A stretch of DNA of 64,000 bases from Herbaspirillum frisingense GSF30 (lineage in GTDB: Bacteria > Pseudomonadota > Gammaproteobacteria > Burkholderiales > Burkholderiaceae_D): positions 1 through 64,000 of the forward strand of contig NZ_AEEC02000013.1 of NCBI RefSeq assembly GCF_000300975.2, read 5' to 3'. The notes under the pieces were generated by a model. The model made no database searches and was not told where the DNA came from. It was given only the letters and a program-made list of their open reading frames with translations. The first letter of the stretch is position 1. Each line of letters starts with the position of its first letter. The position numbers and the translations under genes are program-made. Positions 43,324 through 52,870 of the stretch are shown piece after piece.

Positions 43324-44292
43324 ATGGCCGATCTCAGGAAACTGCCCAACCTGGCCGCCCTGCGCGCCTTCGACGCGGCTGCCCGCCACGAATGCTTCTC
43401 GCGCGCGGCCGAGGAGGTGCATGTCACCCCCGGCGCCATCAGCCACCAGGTGCGTGCGCTGGAAGAAGACCTGGGCCTGCAGCTCTTCAAACGCCACGGC
43501 AAGCGCATCGCCATCACCGAGACCGGCCAGCGCTTCGCCGCCACCATCCGCAAGTCGCTCGGCGAAATCGCCCAGGCCGCCGAACATCTGCGCAGCCTGA
43601 ACCGCCAGCAGCGCCTGGTGATCTCGGCCACGCCCTCGTTCGCCTCGCGCTGGCTGGCGCCGCGCCTGTGGAAGTTCATCGATGCCCATCCCGAGATCGA
43701 GGTGGTGCTGCAATCGGGCAGCCATCTGGCCGACCTGCGTCTGGACGGGGTGGATGTGGGCATCCGCTTCGGTCGCGGGCAGTACAGCGGCGTGGTCACC
43801 GAAAAGCTCAGCGACGATTACTACTACCCGGTGGCCGCCCCCGGCTATCGCGGTGACGGTGGCCGTAGCCGCAAGCTCACGCGCCCGGCCGACCTGGCCC
43901 ATTGCACCCTGTTGCGCATGGATACCCGCGAGTCCTGGCAACCCTGGCTGACCCTGGCCGGGCTGGATCTGCCGGAACCCAGCGGCACGCTGGTGGTGGA
44001 AGACTCCTCACTGACCCTGCGCCATGCCGTCGAGGGCAAGGGCGTGGCGCTGTCGCGACACACCATTGCCTGGCAGGAAATCGCAAGTGGCACGCTGGTA
44101 CGCCTGTTCGACGTGGCCCAGTTGTGCGAGGAGGCGCATTACCTGGTGCACCTGCCGGAAGGACTGGAAAAGCCCGGCGTGGTGGCCTTCCGCCAATGGA
44201 TCTTCGAGGAGATGCAACGCTTCCAGGCCATCCCTGGCTGGCCGGGCGATGTGCCGAAAACGCCAGCCCGCAAAAAAGCGAAAAGCCCATGA
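43324..44292 (+). CDS. LysR family regulator, GcvA-like
   Basis: A 322-aa LysR regulator. The HTH is at about 10-65 (LPNLAALRAFDAAARHECFSRAAEEVHVTPGAISHQVRALEEDLGLQLFKRHGKRIAITETGQ), typical of the GcvA subgroup. The effector domain (about 95-300) contains TPSFASRWLAPRLWKFIDAHPEIEVVL and GVDVGIRFGRGQYSGV. The Lys/Pro tail KTPARKKAKSP is basic. The start at 43324 follows AAGGAA. It is divergent from DUF2917 and separates lipB from ybeD. Confidence 0.9.
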   Translation: MADLRKLPNLAALRAFDAAARHECFSRAAEEVHVTPGAISHQVRALEEDLGLQLFKRHGKRIAITETGQRFAATIRKSLGEIAQAAEHLRSLNRQQRLVISATPSFASRWLAPRLWKFIDAHPEIEVVLQSGSHLADLRLDGVDVGIRFGRGQYSGVVTEKLSDDYYYPVAAPGYRGDGGRSRKLTRPADLAHCTLLRMDTRESWQPWLTLAGLDLPEPSGTLVVEDSSLTLRHAVEGKGVALSRHTIAWQEIASGTLVRLFDVAQLCEEAHYLVHLPEGLEKPGVVAFRQWIFEEMQRFQAIPGWPGDVPKTPARKKAKSP

Positions 44293-44325
44293 AAAAACCG
44301 GCGCATCCCGAAGGACTGCGCCGGT
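44292..44325. terminator. terminator between the LysR and DUF493 genes
   Basis: A perfect 9-bp stem (44297-44305 with 44317-44325) has an 11-base loop. On the minus strand it runs into six T residues. It fits the end of the DUF493 unit and may also stop LysR transcription. Confidence 0.75.
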
Positions 44326-44356
44326 CTTTGCCGACCTTGCGACACCGCGAACCGGA

Positions 44357-44638
44357 TCAGAGCACGAACTTGACCATCTCGTGCGTGGACAGCGCGCGAT
44401 AGATGTTGTCGAGCTGGGTGCGGCTGGTCGCGCGCACGGTCAGCGTCAGCGACAGGTACTTGCCCTGGGTGGACGGCCGCATCTCAACCTTGCCCGCATG
44501 AAACTCGGGATCGTGCTCGATGACCATGGCGACGATGGTTTCGGCGAAATCGTCATGGGTGATCCCGACCACCTTGATGGGGAAGTCGCTGGGATATTCG
44601 ATCAGGGATTCTTCAGGGGAAATAGTGGGCATAGTCAT
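44357..44638 (-). CDS. ybeD: DUF493 (YbeD-like) protein
   Basis: A 93-aa ACT-like small protein: ESLIEYPSDFPIKVVGITHDDFAETIVAMVIEHDPEF, then RPSTQGKYLSLTLTVRATSRTQLDNIYRALSTHEMVKFVL, the DUF493 pattern. In E. coli ybeD lies beside lipB and is thought to be regulatory. The frame extends to 44683; Met at 44638 (MTMPTISPEES) is chosen because the family starts there. It follows the aminotransferase gene in the same direction. Confidence 0.87.
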   Translation of the reverse strand: MTMPTISPEESLIEYPSDFPIKVVGITHDDFAETIVAMVIEHDPEFHAGKVEMRPSTQGKYLSLTLTVRATSRTQLDNIYRALSTHEMVKFVL

Positions 44639-44769
44639 GGCAAACCGCCTTGGCGTTGTCCGCTTCGGCGCTCCTGGTTTCAATGCTCCCAGATGGGGAT
44701 GAACCGGCGCGCTTCAAGCGGAGGGTCAGGTGAATACGGGTGGGGGATACCTGCATTCTACGCCATGCC

Positions 44770-44803
44770 GGCGACCCGACGTGCAGAAAACGTCAGGGTC
44801 GCC
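44770..44803 (-). other. hairpin after the aminotransferase gene
   Basis: GGCGACCC (44770-44777) pairs with GGGTCGCC (44796-44803), extended by GACGT/ACGTC with one bulge. It lies 22 bases past the aminotransferase stop and has no T run, so it may be a processing or pause structure rather than a terminator. Confidence 0.45.
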
Positions 44804-44825
44804 ATTGACCACATTGCCGACACGT

Positions 44826-45674
44826 TTACAGACGGGCCTTGGCTGCCTGGTAGGCCGCATAGACCTTGCCGAACACCGGACCCGGACGTCCGCTGCCTAC
44901 CGGCTGGCCGTCCAGCTTGACCACCGGCAGCACTTCCTTGCTGGCCGAGGAAATGATGAGCTCGTCGGCGGCCAGCACTTCCTCGCGGGTGATGCGACGC
45001 GACTGCAACACGATGCCCTCTTCGGCGCACAGCTCTTCCATCAGGCCGTAGCGGATGCCTTCCAGGATCAGGTTGTCCTTGGGCGGCGCCGATATCTGGC
45101 CATCCTTGACCACCCACACATTGGAGGACGACGCCTCCGACAGGAAACCGTCACGGAACTGGATCGCCTCGGTCACCTGGTTTTCGGCGGCGAACTGCGC
45201 GGCCAGCACATTGCCCAGCAGCGAGGTCGACTTGATCTGGCAATTGAGCCAGCGGCGATCTTCCATGGTCACGCAGGCCACGCCCTGCTCGATGGCCGCG
45301 GCCGGTGGCAGTGCCATGGGGTTGGTCATGATCAGTACCGTCGGCACCACTTCCTTGGGGAAGGCGTGGGCGCGCTTGGCCACACCCCGGGTGACCTGCA
45401 GGTAGATCATCTGGTCGTCCAGACCGTTGGCCTGCACGACCTGGTCGATCAGGGCGTTCCAGCCGGCCTCGTCATGCGGATTGGGAATACCGATGCTGTC
45501 CAGGCTGCGGAACAGGCGCGCCAGGTGCTGGCGACCACGGAAGGCCTTGCGGCGATACATGGGGATCACCTCGTAGATGCCATCGCCGAAGATGAAACCG
45601 CGATCCAGCACCGGGACGCGGGCTTCGGACAGCGGCGTGAGTTCGCCATTGAGATAGACGATGGGATCGTTCAT
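44826..45674 (-). CDS. dat: class IV aminotransferase, D-alanine aminotransferase-like
   Basis: A 282-aa PLP enzyme of fold type IV. The PLP-binding Lys is K148 (CQIKSTSLLGNVLA). Other family signs are LDRGFIFGDGIYEVIP, EAIQFRDGFLSEASSSNVWVV and the C-terminal ADELIISSASKEVLPVVKLDGQPVGSGRPGPV, which matches D-alanine aminotransferases more than BCAT. Such enzymes make D-glutamate or D-alanine for the cell wall. In related bacteria the order dat, ybeD, lipB, lipA is common; here dat and ybeD keep that order. Confidence 0.87.
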   Translation of the reverse strand: MNDPIVYLNGELTPLSEARVPVLDRGFIFGDGIYEVIPMYRRKAFRGRQHLARLFRSLDSIGIPNPHDEAGWNALIDQVVQANGLDDQMIYLQVTRGVAKRAHAFPKEVVPTVLIMTNPMALPPAAAIEQGVACVTMEDRRWLNCQIKSTSLLGNVLAAQFAAENQVTEAIQFRDGFLSEASSSNVWVVKDGQISAPPKDNLILEGIRYGLMEELCAEEGIVLQSRRITREEVLAADELIISSASKEVLPVVKLDGQPVGSGRPGPVFGKVYAAYQAAKARL

Positions 45675-45800
45675 GGTGGGCTTTCCAGTAATCGTGGGTG
45701 AGCGGGTGGATGCGGCGAACCGTGCCGCGATGAATCCATTCTGTCACGCCCTCTCTGCCGAGCTTATGCAAAAACGGTATGGTCGCACCAACCGGTGAGG

Positions 45801-47606
45801 TCACGACGCGATGGGCTGCATCTGTACCCGATGCCCCGCGCCCTCACCCTCGCCCGCTGCCGCCGGCACGAACTTCCAGCGCACATCGTGGAAGCGCGCC
45901 AGCGTCTCACGGTGCGCGATGCTGATCACGGTCACGCCCGGCAGCTCGCGCGGCAAGGCGGCATAGAGCACCTCTTCGGTCTCGCCATCCATGGCGCTGC
46001 TGGCTTCATCCAGGAACACGATGCGCGGACGATTCAGAAACACCCGCACGAAGGCCAGCCGCTGCTGCTCGCCCGGCGACAGTGCCTGGCTCCAGTTGGC
46101 CGCCACATCCAGCCGGTCGGCCAGGTGTGACAGGCGGCACAGGGCCAGGTAACGGGTGATGCGGGCATCTTCGAAACTGCCTTCGGCCGCCGGATAGGAG
46201 AGCGCGGCCCGCAGGCTGCCGATGGGCAGGTAGCTGCGCTGGGGCAGGAACATCACCGGCGCATCCTGCGGCAGGCCGACCTGGCCATGACCATAGGGCC
46301 AGACATCGGCCATGGCGCGGATCAGCGTGGACTTGCCACATCCCGAGGGGCCGCTGATGAGCACGTGCTCGCCCGACTCCACCCGGGCATCGAGGCTGCG
46401 CATCATCGGCGCACCATCCGGGAAGGACAGCTGCAAACCCGACACCGTCACCGCACTGCCCGCATGCGGCGTGACCTCGATGGTGCGCGCCATGCCGGCC
46501 GCACGCTCCACATCGGCATGGAAGCCCGCCAGCCGGTTGATACTGGCCTTCCAGCTGGCCAGCGTGGTGAAGGCATTGATGAACCATGACAGCGCATCCT
46601 GCACCTGGCCGAAGGCATCGCTGATCTGCATCAGCACACCCAGCGAAATGGCGCCCGAGAAGTAGCGCGGCGCCGATACCAGCATGGGGAAGATCACGGC
46701 GAACTGGCCATAGAAATTGACCGCCACATTGAGCTTCTTGGTCAGCCGCATGATGTCCCACCAGTTGCGGCGGATATCGTCCAGGCGTGCCGTGAGCTGC
46801 GTGCGTTCCTGCGCCTCGCCGCGATACAGGGCCACCGCCTCGGCATGCTCGCGCACGCGGATCAGACCGAAACGGAAGTTGGCCTCGAAGCGCTCCTGGT
46901 TGAAGCTCAGTCCCACCAGCGGACGACCGATCCACCACACCAGCCCGGACCCGACGGCGGCATAGGCGATCACGAACCAGACCATGTAACCGGGAATGAC
47001 CCAGCTGTGACCACCGGCCGAAAAACTCAGCGGGCCACTGACCGACCACAGGATATGGATGAAGGAAAACAGGGTGACGCTGCTGGAGATGAACCCGAGC
47101 ACCAGCGACAGCGTGTCGGAGGTCAGTGCATGCAGGTCCTCGGCAATGCGCTGGTCGGGGTTGTCCGAGAGCCGCCCCTCCTGCCCCTGCTCGATGCGGT
47201 AATAGGCGCGATGCGCCAGCCACTGGTCGAGATAGCGGGTGCTCATCCAGTAGCGCCAGCGGATCTGCAGCGCCTGCTTCAGGTAGACGCTGTAGATGGC
47301 GATGGCCACGAACACGAAGGCCAGGCCCGAGAACTGCCACAGCAGCGATTTGAACTGCGGATAGTCGCGCGATTGCAGCACGTTGTACATGTCGCGGTTC
47401 CACGAGTTCAGGCGCACGTTGATGTAGACCATGCCCAGGTTCAGGGCAATGATGGACAGCAGCAGCGCCCAGGCCTTCCACTTTTCTTCGGACACCCAGA
47501 ACGGCCGGATGAGCCGCCATATCTGGGCGCGGGTGGCACGGTTGGCGAGATGGCTGGGATCGGCCGGTGGCGTGGAAGCGACTGCAGGGGACGGGTGTTC
47601 GGTCAT
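45801..47606 (-). CDS. SbmA/BacA-like ABC transporter with fused ATPase (YddA type)
   Basis: A 601-aa fusion. The N-terminal half is a six-helix membrane domain of the SbmA/BacA kind (WKAWALLLSIIALNLGMVYINVRLNSWNRDMYNVLQSRDY, then LDQWLAHRAYYRIEQGQEGRLSDNPDQRIAEDLHALTSDTLSLVLG). The C-terminal half is the ATPase: Walker A GPSGCGKST, signature-like LSPGEQQRLAF and Walker B IVFLDEASSAMD. These proteins import peptides, vitamin B12 or very-long-chain fatty acids, or export similar compounds. It stands alone. Confidence 0.87.
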   Translation of the reverse strand: MTEHPSPAVASTPPADPSHLANRATRAQIWRLIRPFWVSEEKWKAWALLLSIIALNLGMVYINVRLNSWNRDMYNVLQSRDYPQFKSLLWQFSGLAFVFVAIAIYSVYLKQALQIRWRYWMSTRYLDQWLAHRAYYRIEQGQEGRLSDNPDQRIAEDLHALTSDTLSLVLGFISSSVTLFSFIHILWSVSGPLSFSAGGHSWVIPGYMVWFVIAYAAVGSGLVWWIGRPLVGLSFNQERFEANFRFGLIRVREHAEAVALYRGEAQERTQLTARLDDIRRNWWDIMRLTKKLNVAVNFYGQFAVIFPMLVSAPRYFSGAISLGVLMQISDAFGQVQDALSWFINAFTTLASWKASINRLAGFHADVERAAGMARTIEVTPHAGSAVTVSGLQLSFPDGAPMMRSLDARVESGEHVLISGPSGCGKSTLIRAMADVWPYGHGQVGLPQDAPVMFLPQRSYLPIGSLRAALSYPAAEGSFEDARITRYLALCRLSHLADRLDVAANWSQALSPGEQQRLAFVRVFLNRPRIVFLDEASSAMDGETEEVLYAALPRELPGVTVISIAHRETLARFHDVRWKFVPAAAGEGEGAGHRVQMQPIAS

Positions 47607-47925
47607 GTCGTGGTCCTGGCGGTTGTTTTGCTGCCCAGCTTGCCGCAGAAGACTTAACGCAGGCTTAAGCCCCCTCTCTCGCCCATCCCGTGGGACTGCG
47701 CAGAGGCTATCGCTTCCATCGGAAGATTCAATCCAGGGCCGTGGCGATTGCCGCTAGACTGCCCTCTTCGCACCATGTTGCCGGTCATCAACGCCGTGTC
47801 CGAAGGTGGACTAATACCATCGTCTGGTAGGCGCCTGCGGGCTGACCCGCAATAATCGGCAACATCGGCAGCATCGGTCACAAGTCACTGTCGCGTCACC
47901 AGTCCATCATTCCAGGGAGCCTGTC
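47607..47925. other. intergenic region before the chemoreceptor gene
   Basis: Nothing coding is seen in these 319 bases. Short hairpins are present, such as GCGGGCTGACCCGC around 47837-47850. No flagellar sigma-28-type promoter was recognised before the chemoreceptor gene. Confidence 0.4.
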
Positions 47926-49647
47926 ATGCATCCACTTACCCCCAAGCGTCGCTCACTGAGCGTCGCCGCCCAATTGTCACTGAGCTTTGCGCTGGTACTG
48001 GCGATGATGCTGGTGCTGACCGTGGTCAGCATTACCAAGGTCAATGCCATCGAAGGCAGCCTGGCGCGGGTCAGCGAAGACAACAACGTCAAGCAGCGCT
48101 ACGCCATCAACTTCCGCGGCAGCGTGCATGACCGCGCCATCGCCCTGCGCGACCTGACCCTGGTGGGCGATGCCGAGGTCAAGGACGTGACGGCCCAGAT
48201 CGACAAGCTCGACGCCGATTATCAGCAGTCGGCCAAGCCGCTCGATGCGGTCTTCGCCAGCATGAGCGTGCGTCCCGACGAGCGCGCCAGCCTGGAACGC
48301 ATCAAGGCCATGGAAGCCCGCGCCATGCCGCTGGCCGCCAAGGCCATCGCGGCACGCAAGGCGGGTGACATCGAGGCTGCGCGCCAGTTGATGCTGGGCC
48401 AGGTCAAGCCGGCCTTTGTCGAATGGCTGGCCGCGATCAACCAGTTCATCGACCTGGAAGAAGGCATGAGCCAGGCGGAATCAGCCAAGGCCCGCAGCAC
48501 CGCACGCGGCTTCCAGGCCTTCATGCTGATCCTGCTCAGCGCCGCGCTGGTGGCCGGCGTGGTGCTGGCCACGCTGATCACCCGCTCCATCCGTGGCGCA
48601 CTGGGCGCCGAACCGGACGAGGTCAAGCAAGTGGCGCTGGCCGTGGACCGTGGGGAGCTGTACCACGAGGTGACGCTGCGCCGTGTCGGCAATGCGCGTC
48701 GCCAGAGCATCATGGAAGCCCTGGCCGAAATGAGCGGCAACCTGCGCAACACCGTCAGCGAAGTGCGCGATGCCGCCGCTGGCGTCGCCACCATCAGCGC
48801 CCAGATCGCCGCCGGCAACAGCGACCTCTCGGCCCGCACCGAAGACCAGGCCGCCTCGCTGGAAGAAACCGCCTCGGCCATGGAGCAACTGACCGCGACC
48901 GTCAAGCAGAACGACGGCCATGCCCGCGAAGCCAACCAGCTGGCACGCAATGCCTCCGACATCGCCAAGCAGGGTGGCGCCATCGTCGAAGAGGTGGTCG
49001 ATACCATGGCCGCCATCAACACCTCGTCGCGCAAGATCGTGGACATCATCGGGGTGATCGACGGTATCGCCTTCCAGACCAACATCCTGGCCTTGAATGC
49101 CGCAGTGGAAGCGGCCCGTGCCGGTGAACAGGGACGCGGTTTCGCCGTGGTCGCCACCGAGGTGCGCAGCCTGGCCCAACGCAGTGCGGCGGCCGCCAAG
49201 GAAGTCAAGCAACTGATCGACGCCTCGGTCAACAACGTCGAAGCCGGGACCCGCCTGGTGGAACGTGCCGGCGAGACCATGGAACAGATCGTGACCAGCG
49301 TGCAGCAGGTCACCGATGTGATGGGTGAGATTTCCACCGCCAGCCATGAGCAGAGCGTGGGCATCGAGGAAGTCAACAAGGCCATTGCCCTGATGGATCA
49401 GGTGACCCAGCACAATGCCGCGCTGGTGGAACAGGCCAGCGCCGCCGTGGCCACGCTGCAGGAGCAGGCGGTGAACCTGAACCAGGCGGTGGGCGTATTC
49501 CAGCTGGAAGCACCGGACGCGCTGGTGCCGGCACCGGTGGCGGGGGTGTCCACGGCAAGGGCTGCACAAACCGCGCCGCTGTTGCGTACCGTACAGGTCC
49601 CGCTGCAAGTGGCACCGGCACTGCCGATGGAAAAACTGGCAGCCTGA
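47926..49647 (+). CDS. methyl-accepting chemotaxis protein
   Basis: A 573-aa transmembrane chemoreceptor. TM1 is about residues 15-38, the periplasmic four-helix-bundle ligand domain about 40-190 and TM2 about 193-217. Next comes a short HAMP-like linker. The signalling tip is conserved: [55 protein letters not shown]. Adaptation sites with Gln/Glu lie on both sides (for example [19 protein letters not shown]). The C-terminal tail is Pro/Ala-rich. It has no CheR pentapeptide. No che genes are nearby. Confidence 0.93.
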   Translation: MHPLTPKRRSLSVAAQLSLSFALVLAMMLVLTVVSITKVNAIEGSLARVSEDNNVKQRYAINFRGSVHDRAIALRDLTLVGDAEVKDVTAQIDKLDADYQQSAKPLDAVFASMSVRPDERASLERIKAMEARAMPLAAKAIAARKAGDIEAARQLMLGQVKPAFVEWLAAINQFIDLEEGMSQAESAKARSTARGFQAFMLILLSAALVAGVVLATLITRSIRGALGAEPDEVKQVALAVDRGELYHEVTLRRVGNARRQSIMEALAEMSGNLRNTVSEVRDAAAGVATISAQIAAGNSDLSARTEDQAASLEETASAMEQLTATVKQNDGHAREANQLARNASDIAKQGGAIVEEVVDTMAAINTSSRKIVDIIGVIDGIAFQTNILALNAAVEAARAGEQGRGFAVVATEVRSLAQRSAAAAKEVKQLIDASVNNVEAGTRLVERAGETMEQIVTSVQQVTDVMGEISTASHEQSVGIEEVNKAIALMDQVTQHNAALVEQASAAVATLQEQAVNLNQAVGVFQLEAPDALVPAPVAGVSTARAAQTAPLLRTVQVPLQVAPALPMEKLAA

Positions 49648-49667
49648 TGCTTAAGTGATCCGATGAT

Positions 49668-49700
49668 CAGGTGGCCTCGATCCGGGGCCACCTGGTCTTC
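49668..49700 (+). terminator. terminator-like hairpin after the chemoreceptor
   Basis: A perfect 9-bp stem (49668-49676 with 49686-49694) has a 9-base loop, followed by GTCTTCCCC. It is 20 bases past the stop. The weak T run makes the call moderate. Confidence 0.5.
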
Positions 49701-49755
49701 CCCTCGCGAGCGGGCAGGCGCTGCTGGCGCTACCCTCTGTGCACCACCCTTCCCC

Positions 49756-50412
49756 TCACAACTCTCCCAGGAAGTCCTCCACGAACGCGCGCATGCGTGC
49801 CTGCCGTGCGCTGGCCATGGCCGCTCCGCTGGCGGTCTGGAAGCCCTCCTGCAAGCGCAACAGCTTGGCCGGGAAATGGTCCAGCGCGAAGCGACGATCC
49901 TCCAGTACCCGCCCGTGCGCCTGTGGGTCCAGCGGTTCATAGAGCGCCGACCCCATCCGCCCTGCCACATAGAAACAACGAGCCACACCAATGGCGCCGA
50001 TGGCGTCCAGCCGGTCGGCATCCTGCACGATCTTCGCCTCCAGCGACTGCGGCGTGATCTGCGCGGAGTAGCTGTGAGCCTGCACGGCATGGGCTACGCG
50101 GTCGGCGTCTTGCGCGGTCCACCCCAGTGCGTCCAGGATTTCCCGCGCACGTTGCGCCGAGAGCGTCGAGGCCTGGGCGCGCAGGGACGAATCCTTCTCC
50201 ACCCGCACGCAGTCATGCAAGAGCACGGCGGCCAGCAGGATGCGCAGGTCACCACCCTCCTCCTGCTGGAGGCGGCGTGCATTGTTCCAGACCCGCAGCA
50301 GATGCGAGAGATCATGCGAACCATCACCGGCGTCATCGAGGACATAGGGCAACAACGATAGGGCCAACTGCTCCTGTGGCAGGAAGGCGACGGCGGCTTG
50401 AGAGAGATTCAT
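49756..50412 (-). CDS. HD-domain phosphohydrolase, YedJ-like
   Basis: A 218-aa HD hydrolase. Metal ligands are His33/His37 (SHDLSHLLRVWNNA), His66-Asp67 (AAVLLHDCV) and an Asp in KIVQDADRLDAIGAIGVARCF. This layout matches the YedJ-type HD proteins, which hydrolyse nucleotides or related phosphate esters. It is convergent with the chemoreceptor gene. The substrate is unknown. Confidence 0.87.
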   Translation of the reverse strand: MNLSQAAVAFLPQEQLALSLLPYVLDDAGDGSHDLSHLLRVWNNARRLQQEEGGDLRILLAAVLLHDCVRVEKDSSLRAQASTLSAQRAREILDALGWTAQDADRVAHAVQAHSYSAQITPQSLEAKIVQDADRLDAIGAIGVARCFYVAGRMGSALYEPLDPQAHGRVLEDRRFALDHFPAKLLRLQEGFQTASGAAMASARQARMRAFVEDFLGEL

Positions 50413-50718
50413 GGCTGCAACAGATGAATGGATGGCAATTCATCAGTATCGCCGATCAGGGAACTTCAAGCGCCGGCCACCATTCCGATTTTCCGACAAG
50501 TGTTTTTGTCTTGTCCGATACACCTGGGCCCCACGCCTATGAGATGATGCGGCTTCCATGGCGTCCACCCTATCGCGGGCCAGCCCCCGGATCACGATAG
50601 CGGCCCTGCTGCCGCAACGATCTGCCAGCCACGCATGAAGCCGCGCCGCAGGCCAACCTGTCCTGCGCCCGCCGCAGTATCGCCGTCGCCCGCCGCCCCC
50701 CTTTTTGGAGTTTGTTGC
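50413..50718. other. intergenic region before the ABC exporter gene
   Basis: These 306 bases hold no supported gene. The longer frame continuing upstream of the ABC exporter into this region lacks a ribosome site and membrane character. No clear promoter was found. Confidence 0.4.
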
Positions 50719-52572
50719 ATGTTCAGCTGGTTCGAAAAACTGGTCCATCCCTACCCGGAAACACATCCCCTGCCGCCGCCACGCGGCTTCATGCGCTTCA
50801 TCTGGTTCTGTACCCGGGGCGTACGCCCCTACATCGCCGCCATGACGCTGATGACGGCCATCATCGGTGTATTCGAGGCACTGCTGTTTGCGGCGCTGGG
50901 CCGCATCGTCGACTGGCTGGCCAAGGTCGAACCGGCACACCTGTGGGCGCAAGAGGGACACACGCTGCTGTGGCTGTTGCTGATCCTGGCCGCCAGTCCG
51001 CTGCTGATCGCACTGCAGACCATGTTCAAGCACCAGACCCTGGCCGGCAACTTCCCCATGCTGCTGCGCTGGAATTTCCATCGCCTCATGCTCAGCCAGA
51101 GCATGAGCTTCTACCAGAACGAATTCGCCGGCCGGGTCGCCACCAAGGTCATGCAAAGCGCGTTGGCGGTGCGTGACTTCTGCATGATCGTGGGCGACAT
51201 CCTAGTCTTCATCACCATCTACTTCGCGACCCTGATCGGCGTGGTCGGCAGCTTCGACATGTGGATGCTGGCGCCCTTCTTCGTCTGGCTGGCAGCCTTC
51301 GCGGTGGCACTACGCTACTTCGTGCCGCGCCTGTCGGCGGTGGCACGCAACCAGGCCGATGCGCGTTCGCTGATGACCGGTCGCATCACGGACGCCTACA
51401 CCAACATCGCCACCGTCAAGCTGTTCTCGCATGCCGGCCGCGAGGCTGATTACGCCCGCAGCGCGATGCGCGAATTCCTGACCACGGTGCATCGCCAGAT
51501 GCGGCTGGTTTCGGGTTTCGAGGTGGTCAACCACATCCTGAACATGATCCTCATCATCGGAGCCAGCGGGGTATCGCTGTACCTGTGGACCCAGGGCAAG
51601 GTGGGCATCGGTGCGGTGGCCGCCAGCACCGCCATGGCGCTGCGCCTGAACGGCATCGCCCACTGGGTGATGTGGGAAATGTCGGCCCTGTTCGAGCACG
51701 TCGGTACGGTGCAGGACGGCATCAATACGCTGGCGCTGGCGCATGACGTCAAGGATGCGCCGGATGCCAAGCCGCTGAAGGTCGCGCAGGGCGAACTGCG
51801 CTTCGAGGGCGTGAGCTTCAGCTATGGTGGCGCGGCGCCACGTCCGGTGGTGGACCGCCTGGACCTGGTGATCAAACCCGGCGAAAAGATCGGCCTGGTC
51901 GGCCGCTCCGGTGCCGGCAAGTCGACCATCGTCAACCTGCTGCTGCGTTTCTACGATATCGAGGGTGGCCGCATCACCATCGATGGCCAGGACATCGCCC
52001 ACGTCACCCAGGACAGCCTGCGTGCGCAGATCGGCATGGTCACCCAGGACACCTCCCTGCTGCATCGTTCGGTGCGCGAGAACGTGATCTATGGCCGCCC
52101 CGACGCCAGTGATGCCGAGATGGTCCGCGCCGCCGAACAGGCCGAGGCGCATGACTTCATCGGCACCCTGGCCGATGCCAAGGGCCGTACCGGCTACGAC
52201 GCCCATGTCGGCGAACGCGGCGTGAAGCTGTCCGGCGGCCAGCGCCAGCGCATCGCGATTGCCCGCGTGATGCTCAAGGATGCGCCCATCCTCCTGCTGG
52301 ACGAGGCCACCAGCGCGCTCGATTCGGAAGTGGAAGCGGCCATCCAGACCAGCCTGTACAAGCTGATGGAAGGCAAGACCGTAGTCGCCATCGCGCACCG
52401 TCTGTCCACCATCGCGGCCATGGATCGCCTGATCGTGCTGGACCAGGGGCGCATCGTCGAGCAAGGCACGCACAGCCAGCTGCTGGCGGCCAACGGCTTG
52501 TATGCGCGGCTGTGGGCGCACCAGAGCGGTGGCTTCCTGGGCGAAGAAGAAGACGAAGCAGCAGCGGCCTGA
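50719..52572 (+). CDS. ABC exporter (fused membrane and ATPase domains)
   Basis: A 617-aa half-transporter. The N-terminal membrane domain (about 20-340) has six helices (YIAAMTLMTAIIGVFEALLFAALGRIVDWL at the first). The ATPase domain (about 360-600) has Walker A GRSGAGKST, the signature LSGGQRQR, Walker B ILLLDEATSALD and the H loop IAHR. It is similar to MsbA/ATM1-type multidrug or lipid exporters, acting as a homodimer. The start at 50719 follows TTGGAG by 8 bases. A strong terminator follows at 52627. Confidence 0.92.
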   Translation: MFSWFEKLVHPYPETHPLPPPRGFMRFIWFCTRGVRPYIAAMTLMTAIIGVFEALLFAALGRIVDWLAKVEPAHLWAQEGHTLLWLLLILAASPLLIALQTMFKHQTLAGNFPMLLRWNFHRLMLSQSMSFYQNEFAGRVATKVMQSALAVRDFCMIVGDILVFITIYFATLIGVVGSFDMWMLAPFFVWLAAFAVALRYFVPRLSAVARNQADARSLMTGRITDAYTNIATVKLFSHAGREADYARSAMREFLTTVHRQMRLVSGFEVVNHILNMILIIGASGVSLYLWTQGKVGIGAVAASTAMALRLNGIAHWVMWEMSALFEHVGTVQDGINTLALAHDVKDAPDAKPLKVAQGELRFEGVSFSYGGAAPRPVVDRLDLVIKPGEKIGLVGRSGAGKSTIVNLLLRFYDIEGGRITIDGQDIAHVTQDSLRAQIGMVTQDTSLLHRSVRENVIYGRPDASDAEMVRAAEQAEAHDFIGTLADAKGRTGYDAHVGERGVKLSGGQRQRIAIARVMLKDAPILLLDEATSALDSEVEAAIQTSLYKLMEGKTVVAIAHRLSTIAAMDRLIVLDQGRIVEQGTHSQLLAANGLYARLWAHQSGGFLGEEEDEAAAA

Positions 52573-52626
52573 TGCCGTCGCTGTATAAATGATTTATATC
52601 ATTTATGCAAAGCCGGGCCGGAAATG

Positions 52627-52662
52627 AAAATGGGCACACTCTGTTGAGTGTGCCCATTTTTC
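52627..52662. terminator. terminator of the ABC exporter
   Basis: A perfect 15-bp stem (52627-52641 with 52646-52660) has a TGTT loop and ends with TTTTTC. Its A run on the other side lets it work on both strands. Upstream at 52585-52606 lies ATAAATGA-TTTATA-TCATTTAT, an AT-rich palindrome. Confidence 0.9.
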
Positions 52663-52699
52663 TTTGCCTGACGAAGATCCGCATGATCATCCATGGCGG

Positions 52700-52846
52700 T
52701 TCCCATCTCATACCGTTCGGACTGAGTAGCGGCAACGCCGCGTATCGAAGGCGCGCCGTCAGCGTTCATTTCAACAGGCCGGGGAGCGCCTTCGTTACGG
52801 CCCCACAGGGCCTACTCAGTCCGATCGGAAGTCCGACTGATGGGAG
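52700..52846. repeat. palindromic REP-like element downstream of bglX
   Basis: Three nested arm pairs were read: TCCCATC 52701-52707 with GATGGGA 52839-52845; CGGACTGAGTAG 52718-52729 with CTACTCAGTCCG 52812-52823; CGAAGGCGC 52746-52754 with GCGCCTTCG 52786-52794, the last extended by CGTA with one mismatch. The whole would fold into one long hairpin of about 145 bases. I recall the ACTGAGTAGG...CGAAGGCGC type as an interspersed repeat in related genomes. Only one copy occurs here. Confidence 0.65.
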
Positions 52847-52870
52847 ACCTATCGCCCTTTCCGCAGACCC

